A stretch of DNA of 64,000 nt from DATLCF01 sp035526505 (lineage in GTDB: Bacteria > Patescibacteriota > Saccharimonadia > Saccharimonadales > UBA4665), in the NCBI GenBank assembly GCA_035526505.1, contig DATLCF010000001.1:1-64000 (forward strand). The letters are read 5' to 3'. Made by a program: the position numbers and the translations under genes. Positions 17,660-25,182 of the stretch are shown here, piece by piece. Below the pieces are notes generated by a model. That model was not told the origin of the DNA and did not search any database. It saw only the letters and a list, made by a program, of their open reading frames with translations. Positions within the stretch are counted from its first letter, which is position 1; the number at the start of each line of letters is the position of its first letter.

Positions 17660-17808
17660 AAAAGGCTGAGTGAGCCGATATGATTAACCCGGAAAGTCCC
17701 AGGTGGGTGCTCTCACTCAACGGCCGCAGCTGTTAAAAATGTTGAGCTCCCTAATCAATAGATTATTCAGATAATCATTTGTCGACTTGCCCAGCCACAT
17801 ATATTATA
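17660..17808 (-). ncRNA. Candidate structured leader or small RNA upstream of tRNA-Pro
   Basis: TATAAT at 17803-17808 with TGGGT before it (extended -10) would start a minus-strand transcript near 17796. It runs about 140 nt to a hairpin whose base is GGC-GTTGAGTGAG (17712-17725) paired with CTCACTCAGCC (17664-17674), followed by TTTT at 17660-17663. The hairpin encloses AGCACCCACCTGGGACTTTC. No coding frame is seen. It is either a separate RNA or an attenuating leader for tRNA-Pro; I cannot name a family. Confidence 0.4.
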
Positions 17809-17822
17809 ACCCAATTTGCCCC

Positions 17823-18452
17823 TTAGAGAACCAAAAAACTATAGATTGCTTCTGCCGTATTAGAAACGATAGGGCTGATAAACGGAAACAGTAACAGCAC
17901 AAAGACAAGTATAGCCGTAAAGCCCATTGCCTCTATCTGATACATAAGGCGTTGCACTGGCTCTGGAGCAACAGCGTATAACAGGCGGGATCCATCAAGT
18001 GGGGGGAATGGTATCATGTTAAACACAAAGAATAAGATGTTCACCTGGGTAAATACCGCCAGAAGATGCACAATATCATGGCCCAGTGACATCCCTCCAA
18101 GCCGGAGTAGCAATGCACTGGCTATTGCCAGCCCAAGGTTGGTAAATGGGCCGGCGAGCGCCACCAGCGCTGCACCGAATTCATCATAGCGCACCCTATT
18201 AGGGTTAAATGGCACCGGTTTGGCAACGAAAAAGGGTGGCAGATGCAATAGCATCAATACTAAGGGTAATAATATTGTCATGTATAGGTCTACATGAGCA
18301 ACGGGGTTGATTGTTAGCCTACCCTCTTCTTTGGCCGTAGTATCGCCCAGCGCATGAGCTGCAAATGCATGCATGGCCTCGTGCAGACTCAGCGCAATAA
18401 GCATGCACACCAAGACAAGGGCAATCTCGCTTAGTGGCAGGTTGGCAAACAT
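17823..18452 (-). CDS. Site-2-protease-like M50 membrane metallopeptidase
   Basis: A 209-aa intramembrane zinc protease of the short M50 type without a PDZ domain. The zinc motif HEAMHAF (HExxH type) is in the first long membrane helix at about residues 24-30. The second motif FNMIPFPPLDG, supplying the Asp ligand, is near 145-155. About five to six membrane helices are seen. Substrates are unknown; related proteins cleave membrane-bound regulators or leftover signal peptides. It is monocistronic here. Confidence 0.85.
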   Translation of the reverse strand: MFANLPLSEIALVLVCMLIALSLHEAMHAFAAHALGDTTAKEEGRLTINPVAHVDLYMTILLPLVLMLLHLPPFFVAKPVPFNPNRVRYDEFGAALVALAGPFTNLGLAIASALLLRLGGMSLGHDIVHLLAVFTQVNILFFVFNMIPFPPLDGSRLLYAVAPEPVQRLMYQIEAMGFTAILVFVLLLFPFISPIVSNTAEAIYSFLVL

Positions 18453-18542
18453 ACGTCTTAGTATAGCAGCTGCAAGCTGTGATACGATTGACTAAACAGG
18501 TAAAAACAGCTAAAATATCATCTGAACTATAGAAGGAATGTT

Positions 18543-18746
18543 ATGCGCAAGTGCGATATCACAGGTAAAGGGCCTCAGTACGGCAATAATGTAAGTTTTT
18601 CGCAGCGTCACACCAAAAAAAGGTGGGAGCCGAACCTGCAGAACAAAACAATTATTGTTGACGGCAAAAAAGTAAAATTAAAGGTTAGCACCCAAGCTAT
18701 CCGCACCCTTAAAAAGAAGGGTTTGCTTACTACCGCTGCAAAATAG
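18543..18746 (+). CDS. rpmB: 50S ribosomal protein L28
   Basis: 67 aa; begins MRKCDITGKGPQYGNNVSFS and continues HTKKRWEPNLQNKTI, the L28 pattern. It has a single N-terminal cysteine, so it is not the four-cysteine zinc form. AAGGA lies 5 nt before the ATG. A long terminator follows. Confidence 0.95.
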   Translation: MRKCDITGKGPQYGNNVSFSQRHTKKRWEPNLQNKTIIVDGKKVKLKVSTQAIRTLKKKGLLTTAAK

Positions 18747-18752
18747 CGAGTA

Positions 18753-18805
18753 ACTTACTACAAAAAAAATACCCCTGTAAAAAGGGGTATTTTTTTGTAG
18801 TAAGT
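18753..18805. terminator. Long bidirectional terminator between rpmB and the MBL-fold gene
   Basis: The inverted repeat ACTTACTAC-A8-TACCCC/GGGGTA-T7-GTAGTAAGT has about 23 bp with one extra base. The stem continues past the A/T tracts, as in the tRNA-Pro repeat. It serves two converging genes. Confidence 0.75.
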
Positions 18806-18813
18806 GTTCGATA

Positions 18814-19440
18814 TCAGGGCTGTTCAAGAACGATTAATTGGGTCGTATCGCCCAGATCGATCGGCTTGAGTTTAAGCTTAGCAACGGTTTCTTTGGGCTC
18901 CATGGCCAGACCCTGCAATGCTTGTTCCAGTGATTGTTCTGGCACCGGGAACTGTAGCTTATCATTGGCGTAGTGCGTAGGTATAACCAGCTTGGGCTCA
19001 ATCTTTTTTATAAGCTTGAGCGCCCCTATCCCGTCAAGCGTATAGCCACTGCCGCCCACGGGCACAAGCATAACGTCTATGGTGCCAATCTGCTCAAGCT
19101 GCGCGTCAGTAAGCTCTGGGTACACATGGCCCGTTATAAGGAGACGTATATCATCCATAATGAGCTTATACATTGTTGTGCTCTTTTTACCCTGTTCGTC
19201 CATATGGCTGCGCGCAGCTATACCATAAATGGACACGCCGGAGACTTCGTATTCGCCAGGTTGATCAAGGAGAAGCTTAGGGGTGTGGCCGGGTTCCGCA
19301 TGCAGTCCAGTGAATAGGGCCACGTCGCCTTCTTTGGCAACAGATTTCGCGCCCAAATCTGTCAGATTATCGTCGATGTTTAAGCGCGCCTGTTTAGTAG
19401 TAATAGTAATGCAGTTAGCACCGTGGAATTGAATTTCCAT
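18814..19440 (-). CDS. UlaG-like metallo-beta-lactamase-fold protein
   Basis: A 208-aa protein of the MBL fold close to UlaG-type hydrolases. The N-terminal strand pattern MEIQFHGANCITITT and late motifs LITGHVYPEL, VMLVPVGGSGYTLD and PKLVIPTHYAND fit the group. The HxHxDH metal motif is not seen; where it is expected the sequence reads TGLHAEPGHTPK. The metal site may therefore be altered or lost, and enzymatic activity is uncertain. AGGAGG lies before the ATG. It may be co-transcribed with the HTH regulator 24 nt upstream. Confidence 0.75.
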   Translation of the reverse strand: MEIQFHGANCITITTKQARLNIDDNLTDLGAKSVAKEGDVALFTGLHAEPGHTPKLLLDQPGEYEVSGVSIYGIAARSHMDEQGKKSTTMYKLIMDDIRLLITGHVYPELTDAQLEQIGTIDVMLVPVGGSGYTLDGIGALKLIKKIEPKLVIPTHYANDKLQFPVPEQSLEQALQGLAMEPKETVAKLKLKPIDLGDTTQLIVLEQP

Positions 19441-19463
19441 ATTTCCTCCTTACAAAAACCGTC

Positions 19464-20054
19464 TTATAGTACGCTGTTTTTATCTATTAAAATCTGTTTT
19501 TTAGAATCAATAACAGTGGTAATAAATCGATCTTTGATTTGCCGCCTATAGGTAAATTCGTTGACTGGCATCAGCACGTAGCGCAGCTCTTTGCCTTCTT
19601 GCGCTTCGAGTTCACTGACAAATTTTTCCATAGCATGCTGGTTAACATCGCCGACGATTAATAAATCAATGCCGCTGGATTCGTCCCGGGTGAATTGCCC
19701 GGTGTAGAGCACAATATTAAGGTTGCCAAGTGCCTTGAGGCGCTCTTGCTCGGCGTTTGCGGGTGTTTTTGCCTTCTTCTGAACTGTTTTAGTAGACGTT
19801 TGGTTACCAAAAATAGCCGACAGAGGTTCGTAAAATTCATACGCTTGATTAACTTCGTAATAGAGCCGGTTATTGGTTGTTTCCGAAACAATAATACCCA
19901 CATTTAGCAGATTTGCCAGTTCGCGCCGTACGGAGTTAATCTGCTCGTCAATTTTGCGCGTAATTTCGCGCACATAAAATGATCTGTTTGGATTGCTATA
20001 AAACAGTTGCAGCAACTTAACACGCGTCTTGGACCCAAACAATTGCTCAATCAT
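19464..20054 (-). CDS. Winged-helix regulator with nucleotidyltransferase-like C-terminus
   Basis: A 196-aa protein. Residues 1-75 form a winged helix (MIEQLFGSKTRVKLLQLFYSNPNRSFYVREITRKI...). Residues about 110-190 (NIVLYTGQFTRDESSGIDLLIVGDVN) resemble a minimal nucleotidyltransferase fold such as MNT-type proteins. The GS..D..D/E signature is degenerate, so it may be a sensor domain rather than an enzyme. It lies upstream of the MBL-fold gene and may regulate it. Confidence 0.7.
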   Translation of the reverse strand: MIEQLFGSKTRVKLLQLFYSNPNRSFYVREITRKIDEQINSVRRELANLLNVGIIVSETTNNRLYYEVNQAYEFYEPLSAIFGNQTSTKTVQKKAKTPANAEQERLKALGNLNIVLYTGQFTRDESSGIDLLIVGDVNQHAMEKFVSELEAQEGKELRYVLMPVNEFTYRRQIKDRFITTVIDSKKQILIDKNSVL

Positions 20055-20091
20055 GAGCCTATTGTAGCAAACTTGTGGCCGAGCCTATATA

Positions 20092-20967
20092 TCATTTATT
20101 CAGTAATGTTGTTATTAGATCTACAGCTTCTGCTTTTTTACAGATCCAGTGAATGTCTTTATTGCGCCTGAACCATGTACGTTGACGCTTGGCGAGCTGC
20201 ATATCATTGGCTACAAAACGTTGTTTTGCCTCGTCGAGCGTAATGCTACCAGCAAGGTAATCACGAAATGCTCTGTACCCGGGCGCCTGCAAAGCCGGAG
20301 CCTCCCAGCCGTACTGCTGCACTAATGCCTTAAGCTCTGGAACAAAGCCATTATGTACCATGGCATCAACCCGCTGCGAAATCTTTGCCAGCAGCTGTTC
20401 CCTATTAGTATCAATACCGATAACCAATGTGTTTTTGCGCAATTCGCTACGGTATTGCGCTTCGCCGCGCGTTTCTAGTGAGCGTATAAGATGGCGCGGA
20501 TTTCGGTAGTTTATGGGCAACGGAATGTTTTGCTCCTGCAGCAACGCCTGTAGCTCGTCGACAGAAAGCCGGTTCAATTTAAGTCGTTCTTCAGGATTAG
20601 CAGGCCTCCTAAAACGAAAATTGTAGATAACCGCGTCTATATACAAGCCGCTGCCGCCCACCAAAAATGGCACCTTGCCCCGCCCATGAATGCCGGCAAT
20701 TGCCTGATTAGCCTGTTTTTGAAAATCCGAAACCGTAAAGGCTTGGTCGGGGCGTACCACGTCCAAGAGGTGATGCCCGATCTCCTGCTGCTCTGCCCTG
20801 GTTGGCTTGGCGGTACCGATATCCATACCTTTGTATACTGTGCGGGAATCTGCAGCAATTATTTCGCCGTTAAATTGCTGCGCAAGCTCGAGCGCAAGCG
20901 CCGATTTGCCCGAAGCAGTCGGCCCTAAAATGACAATTAAAGGAGGGTTGTTTGGGATGGGTTCCAT
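20092..20967 (-). CDS. miaA: tRNA dimethylallyltransferase
   Basis: Adds dimethylallyl to A37 of tRNAs reading U-starting codons. I start it at MEPIPNNPPLIVILGPTASGKSALA (291 aa). An upstream frame extension is unlikely because it would lie inside the alkyltransferase-like gene. Walker A is GPTASGKS; next come DSRTVYKGMDIGTAKPT, HHLLDVVRPDQAFTVSDF, VGGSGLYIDAV and the tRNA-contact AKRQRTWFRRN. It overlaps the upstream gene by 31 nt, so translation is coupled. Confidence 0.95.
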   Translation of the reverse strand: MEPIPNNPPLIVILGPTASGKSALALELAQQFNGEIIAADSRTVYKGMDIGTAKPTRAEQQEIGHHLLDVVRPDQAFTVSDFQKQANQAIAGIHGRGKVPFLVGGSGLYIDAVIYNFRFRRPANPEERLKLNRLSVDELQALLQEQNIPLPINYRNPRHLIRSLETRGEAQYRSELRKNTLVIGIDTNREQLLAKISQRVDAMVHNGFVPELKALVQQYGWEAPALQAPGYRAFRDYLAGSITLDEAKQRFVANDMQLAKRQRTWFRRNKDIHWICKKAEAVDLITTLLNK

Positions 20968-21272
20968 AACAATTTTCCGATATCCACCTTGTAGTCTTCC
21001 GACACGACTACACCTTCGGCGCGCAATCGTGCGGCATGGGCATCGCGGCCACCACCGGGCCAACCCGCCGCTAGCCCGCCTTGTTTGTTAACTACCCGCT
21101 GCCAGGGCAAGCCTTCGGGGCCAGTGTGGGCTATCTGCCCCACCTCCCATGCCGCCCAGGCAGCACCGCATAGGGCGGCAATCTGGCCATAGGTCATCAC
21201 TCGCCCCTCGGGTATTTGAGCCACCAGGTCATAGACCTGCTGTTTAAATGCTGCGTCAACCCTGGGCATCAA
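20937..21272 (-). CDS. Alkyltransferase-like protein (ATL), MGMT family without catalytic Cys
   Basis: A 111-aa protein with the C-terminal MGMT fold: FKQQVYDLVAQIPEGRVMTYGQIAAL (HTH part) and the active-site segment. Where O6-alkylguanine transferases have PCHRV, this reads PWQRVV, with Trp in place of Cys. ATL proteins, which have PWHRV, flip out O6-alkylguanine without repairing it and hand it to nucleotide excision repair. A GRDAHAARLRAEGV segment follows. It lies in an overlapping cluster with miaA and the HAD phosphatase gene. Confidence 0.88.
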   Translation of the reverse strand: MMPRVDAAFKQQVYDLVAQIPEGRVMTYGQIAALCGAAWAAWEVGQIAHTGPEGLPWQRVVNKQGGLAAGWPGGGRDAHAARLRAEGVVVSEDYKVDIGKLLWNPSQTTLL

Positions 21273-21861
21273 AATACTCCTTTACTCCATACCAATTTTT
21301 AGCCCGAATTACACCGCTCGATAACTTTTGTGGCGCACGGTTCCATGCATAATCGCCAAACAAGATTGACTGAATGCCGGCACCCGCAGCATCATGGCAA
21401 TGCTTGGGCTGATCGTCGATAAGATAGTCAGCGCCTATCTGACGACAAGTTTCCGTTTTGGTCTGCTTAAGCTTATGGCCAAGGTCTTTGTCAGTATCCC
21501 ACATACCCACATAGTGAGTTTCACTAAACAATCCGGGAAAATAGGCATTGAGCCACATATCGGTATGTGCTTGGAGCACCCGCCTTCGGGAGGTCACGAT
21601 AACCAGTTTATATCTATTGTGCAGTGCGTGTAATACCGGCAGTGCGTCGGGAAAATGCTTGTAGCCCGCCACTGCATCCGAAGCATGGAACTGCTCGCCG
21701 CGGCGAACCACTTCATCGATTGGCACATCCCAAAAGACTGCCCAAGCTTCGGTATAGTCTTGAGCCTTCGCCTTACTACCCCAGTGCTTCTTGCTATACG
21801 CAGCAAAGCCTTCGGCACTTGCCGACAGTACATCATCAATATCTACTGCGATCGTTGGCAT
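21256..21861 (-). CDS. HAD-superfamily 5'-nucleotidase-like phosphatase
   Basis: A 201-aa HAD hydrolase like the 5'(3')-deoxyribonucleotidase group. Motif I is AVDIDDVLSAS with both Asp residues; motif II is VTSRR; the C-terminal motif is YLIDDQPKHC. GGGGAG lies 8 nt before the ATG at 21861, which I prefer to the GTG 9 nt further up. It overlaps the ATL gene by 17 nt. Probably removes phosphate from a nucleotide; the substrate is unproven. Confidence 0.78.
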   Translation of the reverse strand: MPTIAVDIDDVLSASAEGFAAYSKKHWGSKAKAQDYTEAWAVFWDVPIDEVVRRGEQFHASDAVAGYKHFPDALPVLHALHNRYKLVIVTSRRRVLQAHTDMWLNAYFPGLFSETHYVGMWDTDKDLGHKLKQTKTETCRQIGADYLIDDQPKHCHDAAGAGIQSILFGDYAWNRAPQKLSSGVIRAKNWYGVKEYFDAQG

Positions 21862-21874
21862 ACGTACCACTCCC

Positions 21875-23737
21875 CTACAGCGATGTTTTGCTTACGCGTG
21901 ACTTGGCTTCGTGGGCCACGGTTTTTAGGAATTCATCTACCGTATGCTGTTCGTGCTGCTGGTTGACCTCAATATCCTTGCGAATGCGAGGCATTAGTTG
22001 CCCGGTTTCGACTTCTTTTTCACCGATCACAATAGAATATGGTACTTTTAGAAGCTCAGCTGTTCGGATCTTCTTGCCCACCGACTCATTAGTATTGTCT
22101 GTAGTAATCCGCAGACCGAGTTTCTTACCCCTGCGGGCAACATCCTCTGCAAATTTTGTGATTGCGTCTTCTTGGTTAACCGTAATAAGCCGTATTTGTT
22201 CCGGTGCCAGCCAAACGGGAAACTTGCCAGCAGTATGCTCGATGTAAACAGATAGGAAGCGATCAATCGAACCCATAATTGCTGCATGCACCATGACAAT
22301 GCGTTCGCGCTCACCGTCTTCGTTGACACAGGTGAGATCGAAACCTTCAGGCTGGTTAAAGTCGAGCTGAATAGTGGCCACCTGCCAGGTGCGACCAATG
22401 GCGTCTTTGGCCATAAAGTCAATCTTTGGGCCATAAAAGGCAGCCTCGCCGACACCATCTATATAGTTGTCGCCGACTTTTTGCTTAACAATTGCCAGTA
22501 ATTGGTCTTCGGACGATTGCCATTTTTCTTCGCTGCCCGAGTATGCGTCGGTGCTTTTGGGGTCATGGGTCGAAAATCGCACAGTCAGGTCAAACCCCAA
22601 GCTGCCATAAAAACGATCAATGATATCCCACACCTTAAGAGCTTCTTCTTCGATATGCCGGGTACGACAAAAGACATGGGCGTCATCTTGTGCAAATGCC
22701 CTTACGCGGCTTAGGCCGGATAGCTCACCTGTTTGCTCGTCGCGGTAGCACGTAGTTGTTTCGCGGTATCGTATAGGTAATTCTTTGTATGATCGTGACC
22801 GGGCGGCATAGATTTGGGTGTGGTGCGGGCAGTTCATGGGCTTCATGGCAAACTCGTGACCCTCACGAGTTGTAATGCGGAACAGCTCATGCTCAAATTT
22901 TTGCCAGTGGCCACTAGCTATATACGCGTCTTTCTTGGTTATATGGGGTATGCTAACTTCTTGGTATCCATATTCGTCGCGCATTTCTTGGACAAAATTG
23001 TCCAGCTGTCGGCGCAAAACAGTGCCTCGTGGCGTAAATAACGGGAGGCCGGCGCCGATCAGATCAGAAAAAATAAACAAATCCAGCTCTTGGCCAAGTT
23101 TGCGGTGATCGCGTTTTTTGGCTTCTTCCAACATGGCCAGGTGCTGACGCAATTCTTTTTCGGACTGAAATGCCACACCATATATGCGCTGCATCTGAGG
23201 ATTACCCTCTTTGCCGCGCCAATATGCGCCCGAAACGCGCATGAGTTTAAAAGCACCCACCCTGCCCGTAGAAGCAACATGGGGGCCGCGGCACAGATCA
23301 GTAAAATCACCGTTTGTATAGAAAGATACTTCGTTTACTTTGCTGTCGTCCCCTGTTTCAAGTCCCAGTTCGGCGCTATCCAGGTCTTGGGCAACTGTAG
23401 TTCCCGAACGCCTAAGGTCGTTTAAAAGCTCTTGCTTGTACGGTTGCCTCTCCGCTTTAGCCCAGTCAATAGCCTGGTCGATAGTCTTGTCGGACTGCTG
23501 GAATGGTTGGTCGGCAGAAATGATTTTTTTCATTTCACCCTCTATTTTGGCAAAATCTTCTTCGGATAAAGGGTTTTTGCCCAGGTCTATATCATAATAG
23601 AAACCGTTTTCTACCACTGGGCCAACGCCCAGTTTTACCTCTGGCCACAGGTGTTGTATGGCGGCAGCCATTATATGCGCCAGGCTATGTCGCATGGCGT
23701 AAAGTTGATCGGTATTATTCTGTTCGTTGTCGGCCAT
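21875..23737 (-). CDS. thrS: Threonyl-tRNA synthetase
   Basis: Class II synthetase of 620 aa without the N-terminal TGS domain; it begins close to the editing domain. The editing/SAD domain shows MRHSLAHIMAAAIQHL and CRGPHVASTG. The catalytic core has motif 2 YRETTTCYRDEQTGELSGLSRVRAF and AMKPMNCPHHTQIY. Motif 3 is MVHAAIMGSIDRFLSVYIEHTAG. The anticodon-binding domain follows. Its 5' leader is a probable T-box at 23745-23991. Confidence 0.97.
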   Translation of the reverse strand: MADNEQNNTDQLYAMRHSLAHIMAAAIQHLWPEVKLGVGPVVENGFYYDIDLGKNPLSEEDFAKIEGEMKKIISADQPFQQSDKTIDQAIDWAKAERQPYKQELLNDLRRSGTTVAQDLDSAELGLETGDDSKVNEVSFYTNGDFTDLCRGPHVASTGRVGAFKLMRVSGAYWRGKEGNPQMQRIYGVAFQSEKELRQHLAMLEEAKKRDHRKLGQELDLFIFSDLIGAGLPLFTPRGTVLRRQLDNFVQEMRDEYGYQEVSIPHITKKDAYIASGHWQKFEHELFRITTREGHEFAMKPMNCPHHTQIYAARSRSYKELPIRYRETTTCYRDEQTGELSGLSRVRAFAQDDAHVFCRTRHIEEEALKVWDIIDRFYGSLGFDLTVRFSTHDPKSTDAYSGSEEKWQSSEDQLLAIVKQKVGDNYIDGVGEAAFYGPKIDFMAKDAIGRTWQVATIQLDFNQPEGFDLTCVNEDGERERIVMVHAAIMGSIDRFLSVYIEHTAGKFPVWLAPEQIRLITVNQEDAITKFAEDVARRGKKLGLRITTDNTNESVGKKIRTAELLKVPYSIVIGEKEVETGQLMPRIRKDIEVNQQHEQHTVDEFLKTVAHEAKSRVSKTSL

Positions 23738-23744
23738 TTGCCAT

Positions 23745-23991
23745 CCTTTCTTAATACAAAAGACGCGCCTGGTAGATTAAATATTCTCGCATGATATTCA
23801 ATCTATGTAGCGCGTCTCGGGCCCAAAGTTTGTGTCGTACAATATTTGGGTGGTTCCACCGGACTTTCCCGACTAGTCGGGACACTCGTGCCTGCACGTT
23901 AACGTACGTTCTGGCTGCCCACGGAGCTCGGTGGTTGGTGAAGCCACTTCACTGCTCGATGTTTTTGAACTCAAGGTTCGAGTTCATTATA
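23745..23991 (-). promoter_or_regulatory. T-box leader of thrS
   Basis: A transcript from TATAAT (23986-23991) would run about 240 nt before thrS. It contains GGTGGAACCACC (23849-23860), matching the T-box bulge that binds the tRNA NCCA end; the TGGA pairs with UCCA. Near the 5' end a short hairpin GTGAAG-TGG-CTTCAC is followed by CAACCACCGAGCTC, which offers the Thr codon ACC as specifier. A terminator-like stem AGACGCGC/GCGCGTCT followed by TTTTG lies at 23755-23818. The stem I seems unusually short. tRNA-Thr in this window ends UCCA, as required. Confidence 0.7.
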
Positions 23992-23999
23992 ACACATCG

Positions 24000-24262
24000 C
24001 AAAACTTCATCTACTGCTTGTCTCCAAATACAACTATAGCAATGGTGGTACGATATGGCTAGTACTATTGCGTTGTCTTTTTTGCTGCGTTAGTTGTGGA
24101 AAAATAGAATTAACGGTTACTCGTTTTTATATCAGGGATGGTGTTGAAGATTGAGCGATAATTGTACGACGTGCCGGGCAGGCAAATCATATGTACTTGT
24201 CCGCCTTGCTACTGGCGATGCCCAACATTCTCCCAAACGGTGCGTTGCGCCCTCCCCCGGGA
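24000..24262. other. Unassigned intergenic stretch between thrS leader and tRNA-Val
   Basis: No convincing gene. A plus-strand promoter-like pair TTGCTG-17-TAGAAT lies near 24082-24111. The following ~150 nt are GC-rich with several inverted repeats, e.g. around GTGCCGGGCAGGC and GGCGATGCCC. A 61-aa frame on the minus strand looks random. It may hold a small RNA. Confidence 0.3.
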
Positions 24263-24291
24263 TTGCCATGCAATGAAAATTAGTGTATCTT
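24263..24291 (+). promoter_or_regulatory. tRNA-Val promoter
   Basis: TTGCCA (24263-24268), 17 bp, TATCTT (24286-24291); start near 24298, 35 nt before the tRNA. Confidence 0.55.
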
Positions 24292-24332
24292 TTAAGTCGT
24301 TCTCCGGAAAATGACATTGGTTAGCCACCGGG

Positions 24333-24409
24333 GGCGATTAGCTCAGTTGGCTAGAGCATCGCATTGACGTTGCGGAGGTCATAGGTTCGAATCCTATATC
24401 GCCCACCAA
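24333..24409 (+). tRNA. tRNA-Val (GAC)
   Basis: Plus-strand cloverleaf with acceptor GGGCGAT/ATCGCCC, anticodon loop TTGACGT (anticodon GAC), T-arm GGTTCGAATCC, discriminator A and encoded CCA. A terminator follows at once. Confidence 0.95.
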
Positions 24410-24410
24410 T

Positions 24411-24443
24411 CAAAAAACCCGCGCCTTCCGTGCGGGTTTTTTG
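24411..24443. terminator. Terminator after tRNA-Val
   Basis: The TCAAAAAACC...GGGTTTTTTGA inverted repeat has a CG-rich core and tracts on both sides. Confidence 0.75.
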
Positions 24444-24483
24444 ATACTCTATATTCCCTGGGCCTGTATTGACTAGAGAGGAA

Positions 24484-24636
24484 GTGCATGATAAGGTAGT
24501 CGGGTTAAGAGATTTGTTGGTGAGTATCAAAAAACCGAGCACGCTTGATAGTTTCAAGCTATTTTATGAAGAGTTGTCTTTTTCTGCGAACTTGCAACGC
24601 ATTCGCCGCGTTCGCCCGACTATCTCTAGTAAATAG
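24484..24636 (+). CDS. Possible small protein of 50 aa
   Basis: A GTG-started frame (VHDKVVGLRDLLVSIKKPST... ending RRVRPTISSK) with AGAGAGG just upstream, though very close to the GTG. The composition is protein-like: amphipathic, with a basic C-terminus. It is followed by its own terminator. No family recognised. An in-frame TTG 15 nt upstream is an alternative start. It is short, so a chance frame cannot be excluded. Confidence 0.35.
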   Translation: MHDKVVGLRDLLVSIKKPSTLDSFKLFYEELSFSANLQRIRRVRPTISSK

Positions 24637-24653
24637 CACCCCTTTCCTTCTAA

Positions 24654-24690
24654 GGACCGGTTCCGACCATGTCGCCGGTTCTTTTCTTTA
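24654..24690 (+). terminator. Terminator after the 50-aa frame
   Basis: GGACCGG pairs with CCGGTTC around a ~14-nt loop, followed by TTTTCTTT. Confidence 0.6.
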
Positions 24691-24768
24691 GCTTGTTTCT
24701 GGCACAATCCACAACTAAAAACAGTTTTTCCACTGGCATTTTTAATTGGGTAGTGTCAATATATAGAC

Positions 24769-25176
24769 ATGGTATGTATATATTGTGGTTGTGCTACCCA
24801 AGTAGTTAATTCGCGCCTACAGAAGCGGGACAACCACGTTTGGCGGCGCCGGCGTTGCAGCGAGTGCGGCAGTGTTTTTACCACCCAAGAACAAGCCGTC
24901 CTATCCGCCGGCCTGGTGTATCAGGACGCTGGCGGTCGTATGCAGCCTTTCTCGCGCGACACGCTCTTTTTAAGTATCTATGACAGCTGCAAACATAGGT
25001 CGCAGGCTGTTGCTGACGCTTCTGCCCTGGCACAGACCGTTATTGGTAAGCTTATTAAAAACACAGCGAATGGCATGGTGGAACGCAGCCATGTGCTTGC
25101 CGCTGCGATAGAAGTATTGGGCAATTTTGATGCCACAGCAGCAACAGTATATAAGGCCTACCACGCACCCCGGTAA
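24769..25176 (+). CDS. nrdR: Transcriptional repressor NrdR
   Basis: A 135-aa repressor of ribonucleotide reductase genes that senses ATP/dATP. The N-terminal zinc ribbon is CIYCG...RRRCSECG; the ATP-cone domain spans about residues 48-130 (FSRDTLFLSIYDSCKHR). No Shine-Dalgarno is seen. The sequence TGTC-AATATATA-GACA overlaps the region just before the ATG and resembles an NrdR box (inverted repeat around TATA), suggesting autoregulation and a leaderless or very short leader. Only one full box is apparent. No nrd genes are in the window. Confidence 0.93.
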   Translation: MVCIYCGCATQVVNSRLQKRDNHVWRRRRCSECGSVFTTQEQAVLSAGLVYQDAGGRMQPFSRDTLFLSIYDSCKHRSQAVADASALAQTVIGKLIKNTANGMVERSHVLAAAIEVLGNFDATAATVYKAYHAPR

Positions 25177-25182
25177 GGCTCC

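Noticed and set aside
17660..17725. Plus-strand TGAGCCGATAT resembling part of gammaproteobacterial 6S RNA
   Set aside because: Only a short match, no plus-strand promoter, and the rest of the 6S structure is missing.
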